This document shows, piece by piece, positions 18,205-26,297 of a DNA stretch of 64,000 bases. Below the pieces are notes generated by a model. That model was given only the letters and a program-made list of their open reading frames with translations. It searched no databases and was not told where the DNA came from. The stretch comes from Collinsella aerofaciens. GTDB lineage: Bacteria > Actinomycetota > Coriobacteriia > Coriobacteriales > Coriobacteriaceae. Numbering within the stretch: position 1 is the stretch's first letter; each line of letters starts with the position of its first letter. The stretch spans positions 1 through 64,000 of the forward strand of contig NZ_CABJFS010000011.1 in assembly GCF_902364945.1 (NCBI RefSeq). Direction: 5' to 3'. A program made the translations under genes and the position numbers.

Positions 18205-19122
18205 CTAGGAAATACGGCCGATGCCTTCGCCCTCCTTGGGGCTTGTCGCGCATGGCAACTTGACCGCGCCGTCAATCAGTCGCTCGGCCTGCGCCACATA
18301 GCTCTCGCGCGCCACGGTTGAGACCGTCCCGTCGCGCAGATACGCAAGCAACGACTCGATCATCAGCTTGTCGAGCAGGTCGTATCCCTTGGCCTGAGCG
18401 TAGTTGAGGGTGTAGCGGTCCCGAAGCCTCTGTACCTTGGTTGCCAAATCGGTTTCCATCTTTTCCTCCCTGTAATAAAAGTTCTGCCGATTGTCCGAAA
18501 GCGCCTCAAACGGGCGTTTGACACATAGCTCGAAGTTGAAACGCGAACTCGCATCGAATACGCGTTGCTGAATCACGCGGTAACGTTCGAAAAACATGAC
18601 GGCATCGTCTTCGTCCGCCGTAAATCCATGCGATCCATCGCGATGCACGTGGTCGCTGGGTCTTTTGTAGTCGATGCTTCGCACAAAGCGAGACGGAATG
18701 CGTCCCCCTTTTTCGGACGAGTACTTCATACCTGTCGAAACCTGCTCAAACATGAGCACGCCGCTCGATTTAAAGCGCGGATTGCTTCCGTGCCGAAACA
18801 GGCTAATTAAGATGGCCATGCAGCGCATACAGTTATCGCGCTGGGGAAAGTACAGCGACAGCAAAGCGAGCGCCGCCGCGGCCAAAAGCTCGCGAGCCTC
18901 GTGCACATCGTCTCGATACTGCTCGGGCACCAGCCCGGGAATATCGGGTGAATGCTTTTCCAGTACGCCAACAAGCGCCTTAGCGAGGCGTTCAACGTTC
19001 TCCTCACCGCAGTACGGATACGGAAACGGCTTCTCTGCCTTCACGTTCTTTTCGCACATGCCACGGAGGTCTTCGTCGAGCGTGTTGAGGAATACCTCAT
19101 AAATGTTGTCTTCGTTCTTCAT
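18205..19122 (-). CDS. hypothetical first gene of the ClpP/TraG operon
   Basis: A 305-residue soluble protein with a cysteine pair (PYCGEEN and NCMRC regions) and a helical C-terminal half. No domain recognised. It begins the minus-strand operon whose next gene starts 38 bases after its stop. The 289-base region upstream separates it from the divergent methylase/specificity-like gene. Probably part of the same system; function unknown. Confidence 0.65.
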   Translation of the reverse strand: MKNEDNIYEVFLNTLDEDLRGMCEKNVKAEKPFPYPYCGEENVERLAKALVGVLEKHSPDIPGLVPEQYRDDVHEARELLAAAALALLSLYFPQRDNCMRCMAILISLFRHGSNPRFKSSGVLMFEQVSTGMKYSSEKGGRIPSRFVRSIDYKRPSDHVHRDGSHGFTADEDDAVMFFERYRVIQQRVFDASSRFNFELCVKRPFEALSDNRQNFYYREEKMETDLATKVQRLRDRYTLNYAQAKGYDLLDKLMIESLLAYLRDGTVSTVARESYVAQAERLIDGAVKLPCATSPKEGEGIGRIS

Positions 19123-19332
19123 GGATGCTTCTTCCTGTCCGGTTGCAAATGTTTGTCGGTAAGTTTGTTCTAAGTTTTAGAATGTTCTGAGGCATAGGTA
19201 GTAGTTATTGACCTAACCTGCTGCTTCGTAAGTGAAATTGCCCTGCTCGATAGCGCAGTTTGCCTAAAGGCTGTATAGCGGTTGTATCAAGCAGTTAATA
19301 TTGAGTTGGCTTTGGATTGCTTCGAGGATAGC

Positions 19333-19400
19333 ACAGTGCACTGTTCTCGTCATTAGAAATTTTCATTTTTTTCTGCTAATATAAACCCACTGAGAAGAAA
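19333..19400 (+). promoter_or_regulatory. promoter region of the 19412 gene with 12-bp palindrome
   Basis: ACAGTGCACTGT (19333-19344) is a perfect palindrome. Downstream, TGCTAATATAAA (19374-19385) looks like an extended -10 element about 27 bases before the ATG. A role as operator is inferred only from position. Confidence 0.35.
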
Positions 19401-19411
19401 GGGCTCTATAC

Positions 19412-20851
19412 ATGCGTGAAACTACATCATCATTGCCACGCCTCACCGCCGCCGCCCTCTCGCGCGCGCTTAACCTGGAACAAGGCAGTCGCCTGCTCAC
19501 TGTCCGTCTGCCTGGCGCTGTGGATGCCGAAGATCTCGCTAAGTGCTTTACCCTAAACGGTAACGGCGTGCCCGATATTAGTGAGCTTGAACCTGGAAAG
19601 CAGAATGCAAGCGATGATGATGCAGCGCCGGTGTTTGTCGATGCATCAAACTACTACCGCGCAAATAAGCACGATATCGAAAAAGACAGTGCCGCGCTCA
19701 TCGATTATTTGGAGCCTGGCTACCTTGATTTTTGCGACTGGGGTCCTTTTATTTGGTGCCTGTATGCTCTCGCCCTTTCGGGCCGCACTCGAGCAGCCGT
19801 GGTACTTCCCGCCGATTTACTTGATAAAGCTGAACAAGCACGCACGATTTTGATACGCGAAGGGCTCATCGAGAGCGTCGTTTATTTGCCACTTTCCGAG
19901 CCCAGGCCCTACATGACAAGCGCGCTCCTCATACTGTCTTCAGGAAATCGCAGCGTTGCATTTCGCAGCGCAATTGAGCCCGGACCGCGTTTTCAATATG
20001 TGACTAAAACATCGTATTACTCTGATATCACCTTTTCTATCTCTCCTGACTGGGCCCGCATTGATACCAATACGCCAAGATCGACGCCAATCGAAACGTC
20101 CACTTTTGCCACGCGCGAGCTGCTCCAACACCACGCCGCTCTCTCAAAAGGCAAAATCAGCCTCATCGCCATCACCCGAAACTACAGCGCCACACTCGGT
20201 GACTCTTTTACGCGAGTCGCGCCATTCATGCCCCGCGAGAGCACGACATCGAACGACATTGACGCAGTCGAGGTGCGCCGAATCTCATCTCAAGATTTTC
20301 AGGACGGCAATCTTCTGCCCGTAGATGCTTCAGATAATCAAAATAGCTCGGATTCTAAATTCGTAAAGGTGGACCCCAGCGTTCTCGATCGTTATGAGCT
20401 CCGCGCTGGAGATATCGTCATGCCGCGCATGCTGGGTCGCTACGGCGCGTCCAACCTGCTCGTCGTCAGCTCCGATGACGCTAAGCAGCATCTGGTTGCT
20501 TCGCATAACACCACCGTCATTCGCCCGTCATTCCAAACGATGACCGAAGATGAGCGCGTAGTGTTTTCGGAGATAATTGTTGGATACCTTACCGAAGGCC
20601 ACGGGGCGCAGCTGATTCAAGCATTAACTGAAGCAGCCAGCATCCGCGCCATCCGTCCTAGCGACCTGTTTGAGATCGAAGTCCCGCCGGCGCTCGACCC
20701 GCGCACACGCGAGTATAGCGAATCCATCAACCGCTTTGCCGAGGTCGTAAGGACAAAGAAACAAGCCGAGGCCACTGTCGCCCAAGCCCAGCGCGACCTC
20801 GAAGGCGCAAAAAAGGCCGTCACCCAGGTGGTCGACCAGACCTGCGAATAG
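19412..20851 (+). CDS. truncated methylase-like protein fused to type I specificity-like domain
   Basis: A 479-residue protein. Residues about 125-180 (AAVVLPADLLDKAEQARTIL, IESVVYLPL, MTSALLILS) match the HsdM segment that follows the NPPF motif, while the catalytic part itself is missing. The second half resembles an HsdS half: a target-recognition-like region, DLFEIEVPPALDPRTREYSESI, then a charged C-terminal coiled coil. Same architecture as 3268-4854, though overall identity is low by eye. It is divergent from the operon carrying the ClpP-like and TraG-like genes. Inferred: non-catalytic DNA recognition subunit. A broken type I gene is the main alternative, but two intact frames with the same loss argue against simple decay. 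Confidence 0.6.
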   Translation: MRETTSSLPRLTAAALSRALNLEQGSRLLTVRLPGAVDAEDLAKCFTLNGNGVPDISELEPGKQNASDDDAAPVFVDASNYYRANKHDIEKDSAALIDYLEPGYLDFCDWGPFIWCLYALALSGRTRAAVVLPADLLDKAEQARTILIREGLIESVVYLPLSEPRPYMTSALLILSSGNRSVAFRSAIEPGPRFQYVTKTSYYSDITFSISPDWARIDTNTPRSTPIETSTFATRELLQHHAALSKGKISLIAITRNYSATLGDSFTRVAPFMPRESTTSNDIDAVEVRRISSQDFQDGNLLPVDASDNQNSSDSKFVKVDPSVLDRYELRAGDIVMPRMLGRYGASNLLVVSSDDAKQHLVASHNTTVIRPSFQTMTEDERVVFSEIIVGYLTEGHGAQLIQALTEAASIRAIRPSDLFEIEVPPALDPRTREYSESINRFAEVVRTKKQAEATVAQAQRDLEGAKKAVTQVVDQTCE

Positions 20852-20872
20852 CGCATAGGCAGTAGAAACGTC

Positions 20873-20911
20873 TTAAGCCGGCGACAGGAACTAATTCTGC
20901 CGCCGGCTTAA
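20873..20911. terminator. hairpin between convergent genes
   Basis: An 11-bp perfect stem (TTAAGCCGGCG and its complement) with a 17-base loop, between the ends of the 19412 gene and the AbiEii-like gene. Probably a bidirectional terminator; no strong T-run. Confidence 0.5.
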
Positions 20912-20920
20912 CTATCTAGC

Positions 20921-21811
20921 CTATTCCCATCCCGTGGTCTGAGGATTCCATTTGCACACATTCGCCGAATGATTAAAGCACGGTGTATACAACCGATTGA
21001 CGACCTCTTCTGCCCCAGCAATGTTCCCCGCGAGATCAAGTACCCCCGCCTGCCTCGCCATCTTTACGTACTGTGCAGAACCATTTTGTTTCCACCAGAG
21101 AGGCGCCACGAACTCTTCCGGCATTGCCACTTTGCGGGCAGACGCTTCTTTCTCGACCCTCTCGACAAGCGTAGCCCCATCGACGAAGCAAGTTTTCGCG
21201 TACACCAAGATGTCGACTATATCCTTGATTCGCGATGAAGCACGGCCCTCATGCATCTCTATCATTGCGAGCAATTTATCTGCAAGGGCACTCTCCACTC
21301 GGCATACTCGATAGTCGCAGACTGGGAGCCCCTCGATATTCAGACGATCGATCGGCGCAAGAACCTCAGGCTCAAGTCCCCGCACTTCATCAATTACCAA
21401 GTCAATTGAAATTGGCTGTAGCTTCTTGGTTCCCATAAAGGGGGTGAACCACACCTTCGCACCGCACCGATACTCATCTTCTTCTTTGATTTGCTCTGCA
21501 CGATCAAAGACGAACGAAACGAAATCCTCCAGATCAATCGAAGCAGCCTGCACCAGATCGACAATAGCCTCTTCGAGACTCTCCTCTTGAGCAACCAAGT
21601 CAATATCTCTTGTGACACGTGCATCGAGTGTTCGCGCCAGGACGCTTTGACCGCCCTTGAGCACAAAGCTGCCGTCATCTTCTGAAAAAACGCGACATAG
21701 GAAGCGATGAAAGTAGAAACCGACGATTGCCCGATTAGTATCCATTGGTGATTCTCTTGCGGCATTCCTAACAGCCATCTCCAATGCGGCAGGCGTTTTG
21801 TACTTCACCAT
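20921..21811 (-). CDS. AbiEii-type nucleotidyltransferase toxin
   Basis: A 296-residue protein of the AbiEii/AbiGii family (DUF1814). FVLKGGQSVLAR and TRDIDLV give the GS-D-D nucleotidyltransferase signature, and SRIKDIVDI near the middle is the conserved KDxxD block. Family knowledge: these toxins modify tRNA or other RNA with nucleotides and stop growth, giving phage resistance by abortive infection. It follows its antitoxin by 15 bases. The ATG at 21811 is very close to GGAGGA, so the GTG one codon later may be the true start. Confidence 0.88.
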   Translation of the reverse strand: MVKYKTPAALEMAVRNAARESPMDTNRAIVGFYFHRFLCRVFSEDDGSFVLKGGQSVLARTLDARVTRDIDLVAQEESLEEAIVDLVQAASIDLEDFVSFVFDRAEQIKEEDEYRCGAKVWFTPFMGTKKLQPISIDLVIDEVRGLEPEVLAPIDRLNIEGLPVCDYRVCRVESALADKLLAMIEMHEGRASSRIKDIVDILVYAKTCFVDGATLVERVEKEASARKVAMPEEFVAPLWWKQNGSAQYVKMARQAGVLDLAGNIAGAEEVVNRLYTPCFNHSANVCKWNPQTTGWE

Positions 21812-21826
21812 GTCCTCCGTTTCGCA

Positions 21827-22450
21827 TTACCCGTTCAGTACCATCAGCAAAGGCGCCATCAGCTCGCGTCGTTTGGCGGTTTTAGAGTTCTCCTCTACAA
21901 GATCCTTCAGCCGTTGTATATCGAGTCCACGTCCAAGCGCGTCGTGATAGGCATCGATAATTAATGAGGGATCCTCGCAATCGAGGCAAAGATCGACAAG
22001 CGTGCGCTCGGGTTTAGTTACCGGCAGGCCGTCGAGCCAAACGATGTCCCGCTCAGCAATCTCGCGCTTTACAAAAGAAAGGGATTCGTTTCTTGTATTG
22101 ATACGCATGGGCGCGGTCATCCTGTAGGGGGACAGATAGAAATCGCCCATTTGCTGTAGGTTCGCCGCTGTCGTACCGCTCACGGCGATGCCATCCCACT
22201 GACGTTTTCTCTCCCACGCGCAAAGGGAGGGATTGGTGAGCTTCCAAAAGGCGTTGAGTTCGTCGGTGTCTCGGCGCTGCGTTCCAGACATCCGGTAGGC
22301 GCCGTGGCATATCCGTTCAAGACGCCCTGCGCGGCATGAGTGCGCCAGCGCATCTCGAGAAATGTCCATGCGAGCCGCCTGGGCTGTGGTGAACACGCCC
22401 TCGCTCTCGGAAAGCTCGCTTATCGCCGCTATGTTGCTAAAGTACTTCAT
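21827..22450 (-). CDS. AbiEi-type antitoxin / transcriptional regulator
   Basis: A 207-residue type IV antitoxin. An N-terminal winged helix (about 10-50: SEGVFTTAQAARMDISRDAL) precedes the typical middle RICHGAYR and C-terminal TKPERTLVDLCL and HDALGRG segments of AbiEi. Family knowledge: AbiEi represses its own promoter and neutralises AbiEii. I chose the ATG at 22450 because a promoter-like TTGCAA and TACAAT end six bases before it, so the transcript is probably leaderless; an upstream in-frame ATG would lie before that promoter. Confidence 0.85.
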   Translation of the reverse strand: MKYFSNIAAISELSESEGVFTTAQAARMDISRDALAHSCRAGRLERICHGAYRMSGTQRRDTDELNAFWKLTNPSLCAWERKRQWDGIAVSGTTAANLQQMGDFYLSPYRMTAPMRINTRNESLSFVKREIAERDIVWLDGLPVTKPERTLVDLCLDCEDPSLIIDAYHDALGRGLDIQRLKDLVEENSKTAKRRELMAPLLMVLNG

Positions 22451-22456
22451 GCTGCA

Positions 22457-22484
22457 ATTGTAGGATATTTTCATACTTTTGCAA
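22457..22484 (-). promoter_or_regulatory. leaderless promoter of the AbiE operon
   Basis: On the minus strand TTGCAA (22484-22479) and TACAAT (22462-22457) are 16 bases apart. The expected start site coincides with the antitoxin ATG at 22450, and there is no ribosome-binding site. Confidence 0.5.
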
Positions 22485-22569
22485 CGTGATTTTTGATCCA
22501 TTAGATCCGTTTGCCTTGTTTACCCCATTTCTGACGCCGTTTTGCACCGGCACCCCATCCCCCGCTATT

Positions 22570-22749
22570 GAGGTCTAATACTTTTCCGCGAAGTGAACGG
22601 CTGTTTTTGGACCCCTGAAACATCCGCATTTTTCGGCGGCAAAATCGTGGGATTTCCGCATTGAAACCGCAGGAAGCGGCACCTCTAAAGTGTCGATGCT
22701 TCGGGGGTCCGTTTTCACTCATTCACTTCTCGGAAAAGTATTAGACCTC
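22570..22749. repeat. 180-bp palindromic repeat, copy 1
   Basis: The outer arms (about 30 bp) are inverted repeats with few mismatches; an inner inverted pair (GGACCCCTGAAACATC and GATGCTTCGGGGGTCC) brackets a centre containing AAACCGCAGGAA. A homologous copy lies at 25634-25815. The outermost 12 bases differ between copies yet remain complementary within each. Confidence 0.85.
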
Positions 22750-22859
22750 GCTATCAGCTATCCCAAAGATCAGACCGCCCCTCCTTCACGCCACGCAAAA
22801 CCTGCCTTTTCTGCCCCTGCCCGCCTCCGCACCACCCAAAAACTCATCCAACATTAATC

Positions 22860-22887
22860 TTGGCTCAAGAATCGCTTAATCTATAAC
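22860..22887 (+). promoter_or_regulatory. candidate promoter for the DUF4342/two-component genes
   Basis: TTGGCT (22860-22865) and TATAAC (22882-22887) with a 16-base spacer, about 110 bases before the ATG at 23006. Confidence 0.35.
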
Positions 22888-23005
22888 CTGCACTATAGAG
22901 TTCGACCAAGAGCGGGGCGGCGCCGCGCAACGCAGGCCGCCGAACGCAACGCTCGCGCCCGGGCAGATCGCCTGGCGTCGCGCCCATCGAACGAAAGGAC
23001 AGGTC

Positions 23006-23548
23006 ATGGACGACCTCGAAAAAGTTGAAACCATCCGCACCAAGTGCAACGTGAGCTACACCGATGCCAAGGCCGCGCTCGACGCCGCCGACGGCAACGT
23101 CCTGGACGCCATCATTTTGCTCGAGTCGCAGGGCAAGACGCAGACCACGTCGGCGCACGCCGCCACCGAGTCCGCGCCAGCCGACGAGCCCTCGGCTGAG
23201 ATGGTCGCCGCGCAGGTCGCCTACGAAAAGTCGAGCGAAAAGACCGACTTCTCCAAGAAGATGGACAGCGTGTGGGAGTACCTCAAAAAGCTCTTCCGTC
23301 TGAGCCTGGACACCAAGTTTATCGCCACGCGCCGCGACGCGATCATCCTCAACATTCCCATCCTGATTCCCATCGTCGCCCTGTTTGCCTGGGGCGCCAC
23401 GATATGGCTGATGCTGCTTGGCTTGTTCTTTGGCATGCGCTACCGCATCGATAGCGACGGCGACGTGCCCGGCAGCATCAACAACCTGATGGACAGCGCT
23501 GCCAATGCCGCGGACGACATCAAGCAAAATCTGAACGACGACAAGTAA
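23006..23548 (+). CDS. DUF4342 protein with UBA-like N-terminus
   Basis: A 180-residue protein. Residues 5-45 (VETIRTKCNVSYTDAKAALDAADGN region) look like a UBA/TS-N-type helical domain, followed by an acidic linker, then a DUF4342-like region containing one hydrophobic segment (about 112-140) that probably spans the membrane. AAAGGACAGGTC precedes the ATG. It lies 18 bases before the response regulator gene, so it is probably cotranscribed and may act in the same envelope response. No enzymatic motif. Confidence 0.8.
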   Translation: MDDLEKVETIRTKCNVSYTDAKAALDAADGNVLDAIILLESQGKTQTTSAHAATESAPADEPSAEMVAAQVAYEKSSEKTDFSKKMDSVWEYLKKLFRLSLDTKFIATRRDAIILNIPILIPIVALFAWGATIWLMLLGLFFGMRYRIDSDGDVPGSINNLMDSAANAADDIKQNLNDDK

Positions 23549-23566
23549 TCGCAGACGGGGGCACGT

Positions 23567-24337
23567 ATGGCACGGATCCTGATTGTAGAGGACGAGGAGA
23601 AAATCGCCCGCTTTGTGACGCTCGAGCTGGAGCACGAGGGCTACCAGGTGGAGCACGCCGCCGATGGCCGCACCGCCGTTGACCTAGCGCTGGAGCGCGA
23701 CTACGATCTGATTCTGCTCGATGTACTGCTGCCGCAGCTCAACGGCATGGAGGTGCTGCGGCGTGTCCGCAAGCACAAGGATGTGCCGGTGATCATGGTC
23801 ACCGCGCGCGATGCCGTGATGGACAAGGTGGCCGGGCTCGACGCCGGTGCTGACGATTACCTGACCAAGCCGTTTGCCATTGAGGAGCTGTTCGCACGGA
23901 TCCGCGTGGCGCTAAAGCGCTCGGAGGCTGTGCGGACGGCTTCGGGCGTTGGCGGCGTTGGGGCGGGCGGTGCGGGCGGGTGCGCCGTTGCGATACCCCC
24001 AGCTGGCGACTCGGCCAAGACCTCTGCCTCGCCCTCCCCCACCGCGCTCACCGTGGGCTCGGTTGCGCTCGATCCCGACCGCCGCGAAGTCACGGTCGGC
24101 GGCTCGCCCATCGTGCTGACCGCCCGCGAGTTCGATGTCCTCGCCCTGCTTATGACGCATGCCGGCACCGTGCTCACGCGCGAGCGCATTGCGCACGAGG
24201 CGCTAGGCTACGACTATGTGGGCGACACCAACAACGTCGACGTGCACATCGCGCACCTGCGTGCCAAGATCGAAGACGCCGGCGGTGCCCGCATCATCCA
24301 GACCGTGCGCGGGGTGGGCTATGTCTGCCGCGCGTAA
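23567..24337 (+). CDS. OmpR/PhoB-family response regulator
   Basis: A 256-residue regulator with a receiver domain (acidic pair at 8-9, phospho-acceptor Asp52 in LILLDVLLP, conserved Lys near 103 in TKPFA) and a C-terminal winged-helix DNA-binding domain (VLTAREFDVLALL to IQTVRGVGYV). Between them is an unusually long Gly/Ala/Ser-rich linker of about 45 residues. The kinase gene starts 17 bases inside its 3' end. Target genes unknown. Confidence 0.95.
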   Translation: MARILIVEDEEKIARFVTLELEHEGYQVEHAADGRTAVDLALERDYDLILLDVLLPQLNGMEVLRRVRKHKDVPVIMVTARDAVMDKVAGLDAGADDYLTKPFAIEELFARIRVALKRSEAVRTASGVGGVGAGGAGGCAVAIPPAGDSAKTSASPSPTALTVGSVALDPDRREVTVGGSPIVLTAREFDVLALLMTHAGTVLTRERIAHEALGYDYVGDTNNVDVHIAHLRAKIEDAGGARIIQTVRGVGYVCRA

Positions 24338-25616
24338 CGACGAGGCTAAGCGCGTCACCTCCATCGCCCGCGCCATCAACTGGAGCTATATGTGGCGCCG
24401 CTTGGTGAGCTACGTCTGGCTGGATCTGTTACTGCTGCTTGTTGCGGCGGCGATCCTCGTCTATGGCTACAACCAGACGCTGCCCGATGGCGCGTTTACC
24501 GCGGGATGGATCCCCAGCGCCAGCGTTCACGGCATGTCACTGACGCCCGCGCGCGGCTGGGACCTGACAACGCTCACCTATACCGTCGAGTTTGCGCGCA
24601 CCACCAAGACCTTCCCCCTCGCGCAGGACCTCGTCGCGCTATGGCCTCTCTACCTTGTCGTTGTGGGTTGGCAGGTCATCAGCGTGCTCAACATGCTCGG
24701 CGGCGCCCGCCGCGTGCGCCGCACTATGGCGCCGCTCAACGACCTGGCCTTGCGTGTGGACGAGCTCGGCCGCATGCAGCTCGCCGGCGGCAAGATGGAA
24801 ACGCTGGAGCAGGCCATCGAGCGCGCAAGCGTCGACTCGCCGAGCGTCACCACCGGCGACGCCGACCTGGCGAGCATCGAGGTCGCACTCAACCGCCTGC
24901 TGCGCCAGATGCAAGAGGCAAAGCTGCAGCAGATGCGCTTTGTCAACGATGCGAGTCACGAGCTGCGCACGCCCATCGCGGTGATTCAGGGTTACGTGAA
25001 CATGCTCGACCGCTGGGGCAAAGACGACCCGGACGTGCTGGCAGAATCCATCACCTCGCTCAAAGCCGAAAGCGAGCATATGCAGGAGCTCGTGGAGCAG
25101 CTGCTGTTTTTGGCACGCGGCGATGCCGGGCGCACGGTCCTGCGGCGTGCGAATACCAACCTGGCCGCACTGGTCGGCGAGGTATGCGAGGAATCGCAGA
25201 TGATCGATGCCGCGCACACATATCGACTGGCGTACGATGCCGCACTTACCAGCGACCCGCGCTGCGACGCGCCCGTTGACGTGGCGCTCGTGAAGCAGGC
25301 TCTGCGCGTGATCGTGCAGAACGCCGCCAAGTATTCGGACGCGGGCACATCCATCTCGTTTGGCGTGACGCCGGATGCGGGCGCGGGCACGATCGACATA
25401 AGTGTTGAGGACGAGGGTATCGGCATGAACCAGGAATCCGCAGCTCACGCGTTTGAACGGTTCTATCGCGCCGACAACGCACGCGATGCCGGCGCGCAGG
25501 GCTCGGGTCTGGGGCTCGCCATTGCCAAGTGGATCGTCGACAGCCATGGCGGTGTCATCGGCGTGACCTCAGTCGAGGGCGTCGGCAGCCGCTTTACGAT
25601 TCGCCTGCCGCGGTAG
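24321..25616 (+). CDS. sensor histidine kinase, partner of the upstream regulator
   Basis: A 431-residue membrane kinase. Two transmembrane helices (about 31-52 and 108-132) flank a short extracellular loop; a HAMP-like segment leads to the H box FVNDASHELRTPI, the N box VQNAAKYS, G1 DEGIGM and G2 GSGLGLAIAK, all intact. I used the ATG at 24321, preceded by GGGGTGGGC, because earlier in-frame codons lie deep inside the regulator gene. The overlap implies translational coupling. The stimulus is unknown; the small external domain suggests sensing at or in the membrane. Confidence 0.95.
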   Translation: MSAARNDEAKRVTSIARAINWSYMWRRLVSYVWLDLLLLLVAAAILVYGYNQTLPDGAFTAGWIPSASVHGMSLTPARGWDLTTLTYTVEFARTTKTFPLAQDLVALWPLYLVVVGWQVISVLNMLGGARRVRRTMAPLNDLALRVDELGRMQLAGGKMETLEQAIERASVDSPSVTTGDADLASIEVALNRLLRQMQEAKLQQMRFVNDASHELRTPIAVIQGYVNMLDRWGKDDPDVLAESITSLKAESEHMQELVEQLLFLARGDAGRTVLRRANTNLAALVGEVCEESQMIDAAHTYRLAYDAALTSDPRCDAPVDVALVKQALRVIVQNAAKYSDAGTSISFGVTPDAGAGTIDISVEDEGIGMNQESAAHAFERFYRADNARDAGAQGSGLGLAIAKWIVDSHGGVIGVTSVEGVGSRFTIRLPR

Positions 25617-25633
25617 GGGCGTCTCTCACGAAT

Positions 25634-25815
25634 CGAAGGTGAATGCTTTTCCGCGAAGTGAACGACCTATTTTGGACCCCCGAAGCATCCACACTTTTTG
25701 ACGCCAAAACCGCAGGAAAAACCTTACGAAACCGCAGGAAACGGTGCCTCCAAAGTGTCGATGCTCCAGGGGTCCGATTTCACTCGTTCACTTCGCGGAA
25801 AAGCATTCACCTTCG
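25634..25815. repeat. 182-bp palindromic repeat, copy 2
   Basis: Homologous to 22570-22749. The outer 30-bp arms are perfect inverted repeats; the centre carries AAACCGCAGGAA twice. It lies just after the kinase gene. Confidence 0.85.
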
Positions 25816-25850
25816 TTTTACGGCAGCCCGTCAGTCACCCTCTCGGCATT

Positions 25851-25888
25851 AAAAATGGGGTAAGGCCACGTGGCCTTACCCCATTTTT
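25851..25888. terminator. bidirectional rho-independent terminator
   Basis: A perfect 19-bp palindrome (AAAAATGGGGTAAGGCCAC and its complement) with A-run and T-run on either side, between the two-component genes and the convergent VOC gene. Confidence 0.85.
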
Positions 25889-25911
25889 CGTTAGCTATAG
25901 CAGCCTGTGCG

Positions 25912-26286
25912 CTACTCGCGGCACAGGTGCACGGCGAAGCCGGCGAACTCGCGCTTAAAGTACACGAGCTTGGTGCCGCCGTCGGGCAGCAGCACGCGCG
26001 ACTCCTCGTTGACCTCGAGCCCGCGCTCGGCAAACCACTTCTCGGCCGCATCGATGTCGTTGACGGCAAAGCCGATGTGGCCCTTGGTGCCACGACCGTT
26101 CTGCTTCATGACCTCGATCAGCGAATCGTTAAAGTACGAAACCGGGGTCTCGATAACGGGCAGGCCCATCATCGTCGAGAACAGCTCCGCGATCTCCAGG
26201 GCATCTGCCGGGTCGGTGGCGTTAATGCCCACATGGGCAACGCGCATGCCAAAGAGCTCGACCGGATTGGCGTTCTGCTCACTCAT
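25912..26286 (-). CDS. VOC-family (glyoxalase-like) protein
   Basis: A 124-residue single-domain protein of the vicinal oxygen chelate fold: RVAHVGINATDPADALEIAELF at the start, KGHIGFAVNDIDAAEKWF in the middle and AGFAVHLCRE at the end give the paired beta-alpha-beta units with His/Glu metal ligands. It starts 11 bases after the PTS EIIB gene, so both are likely one transcript. VOC proteins next to galactitol-type PTS genes are usually assigned to sugar-phosphate metabolism, but the substrate cannot be read from the sequence. Confidence 0.75.
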   Translation of the reverse strand: MSEQNANPVELFGMRVAHVGINATDPADALEIAELFSTMMGLPVIETPVSYFNDSLIEVMKQNGRGTKGHIGFAVNDIDAAEKWFAERGLEVNEESRVLLPDGGTKLVYFKREFAGFAVHLCRE

Positions 26287-26297
26287 ACAGTCAGCGC

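Noticed and set aside
16061..18208. Long open frame of about 715 codons on the plus strand opposite the ClpP-like and TraG-like genes
   Set aside because: It mirrors the codon positions of two clear protein families on the other strand, spans two genes and has no recognisable domain. GC-rich DNA often leaves such antisense frames open.
15057..19122. Reading the TraG-like locus as an integrative conjugative element
   Set aside because: No relaxase, integrase, VirB4-like ATPase or attachment repeats found around it, and the ATPase lacks its membrane anchor.
22501..22722. Minus-strand small frame upstream of the AbiE antitoxin
   Set aside because: It runs through the palindromic repeat at 22570-22749 and has no signs of being a gene.
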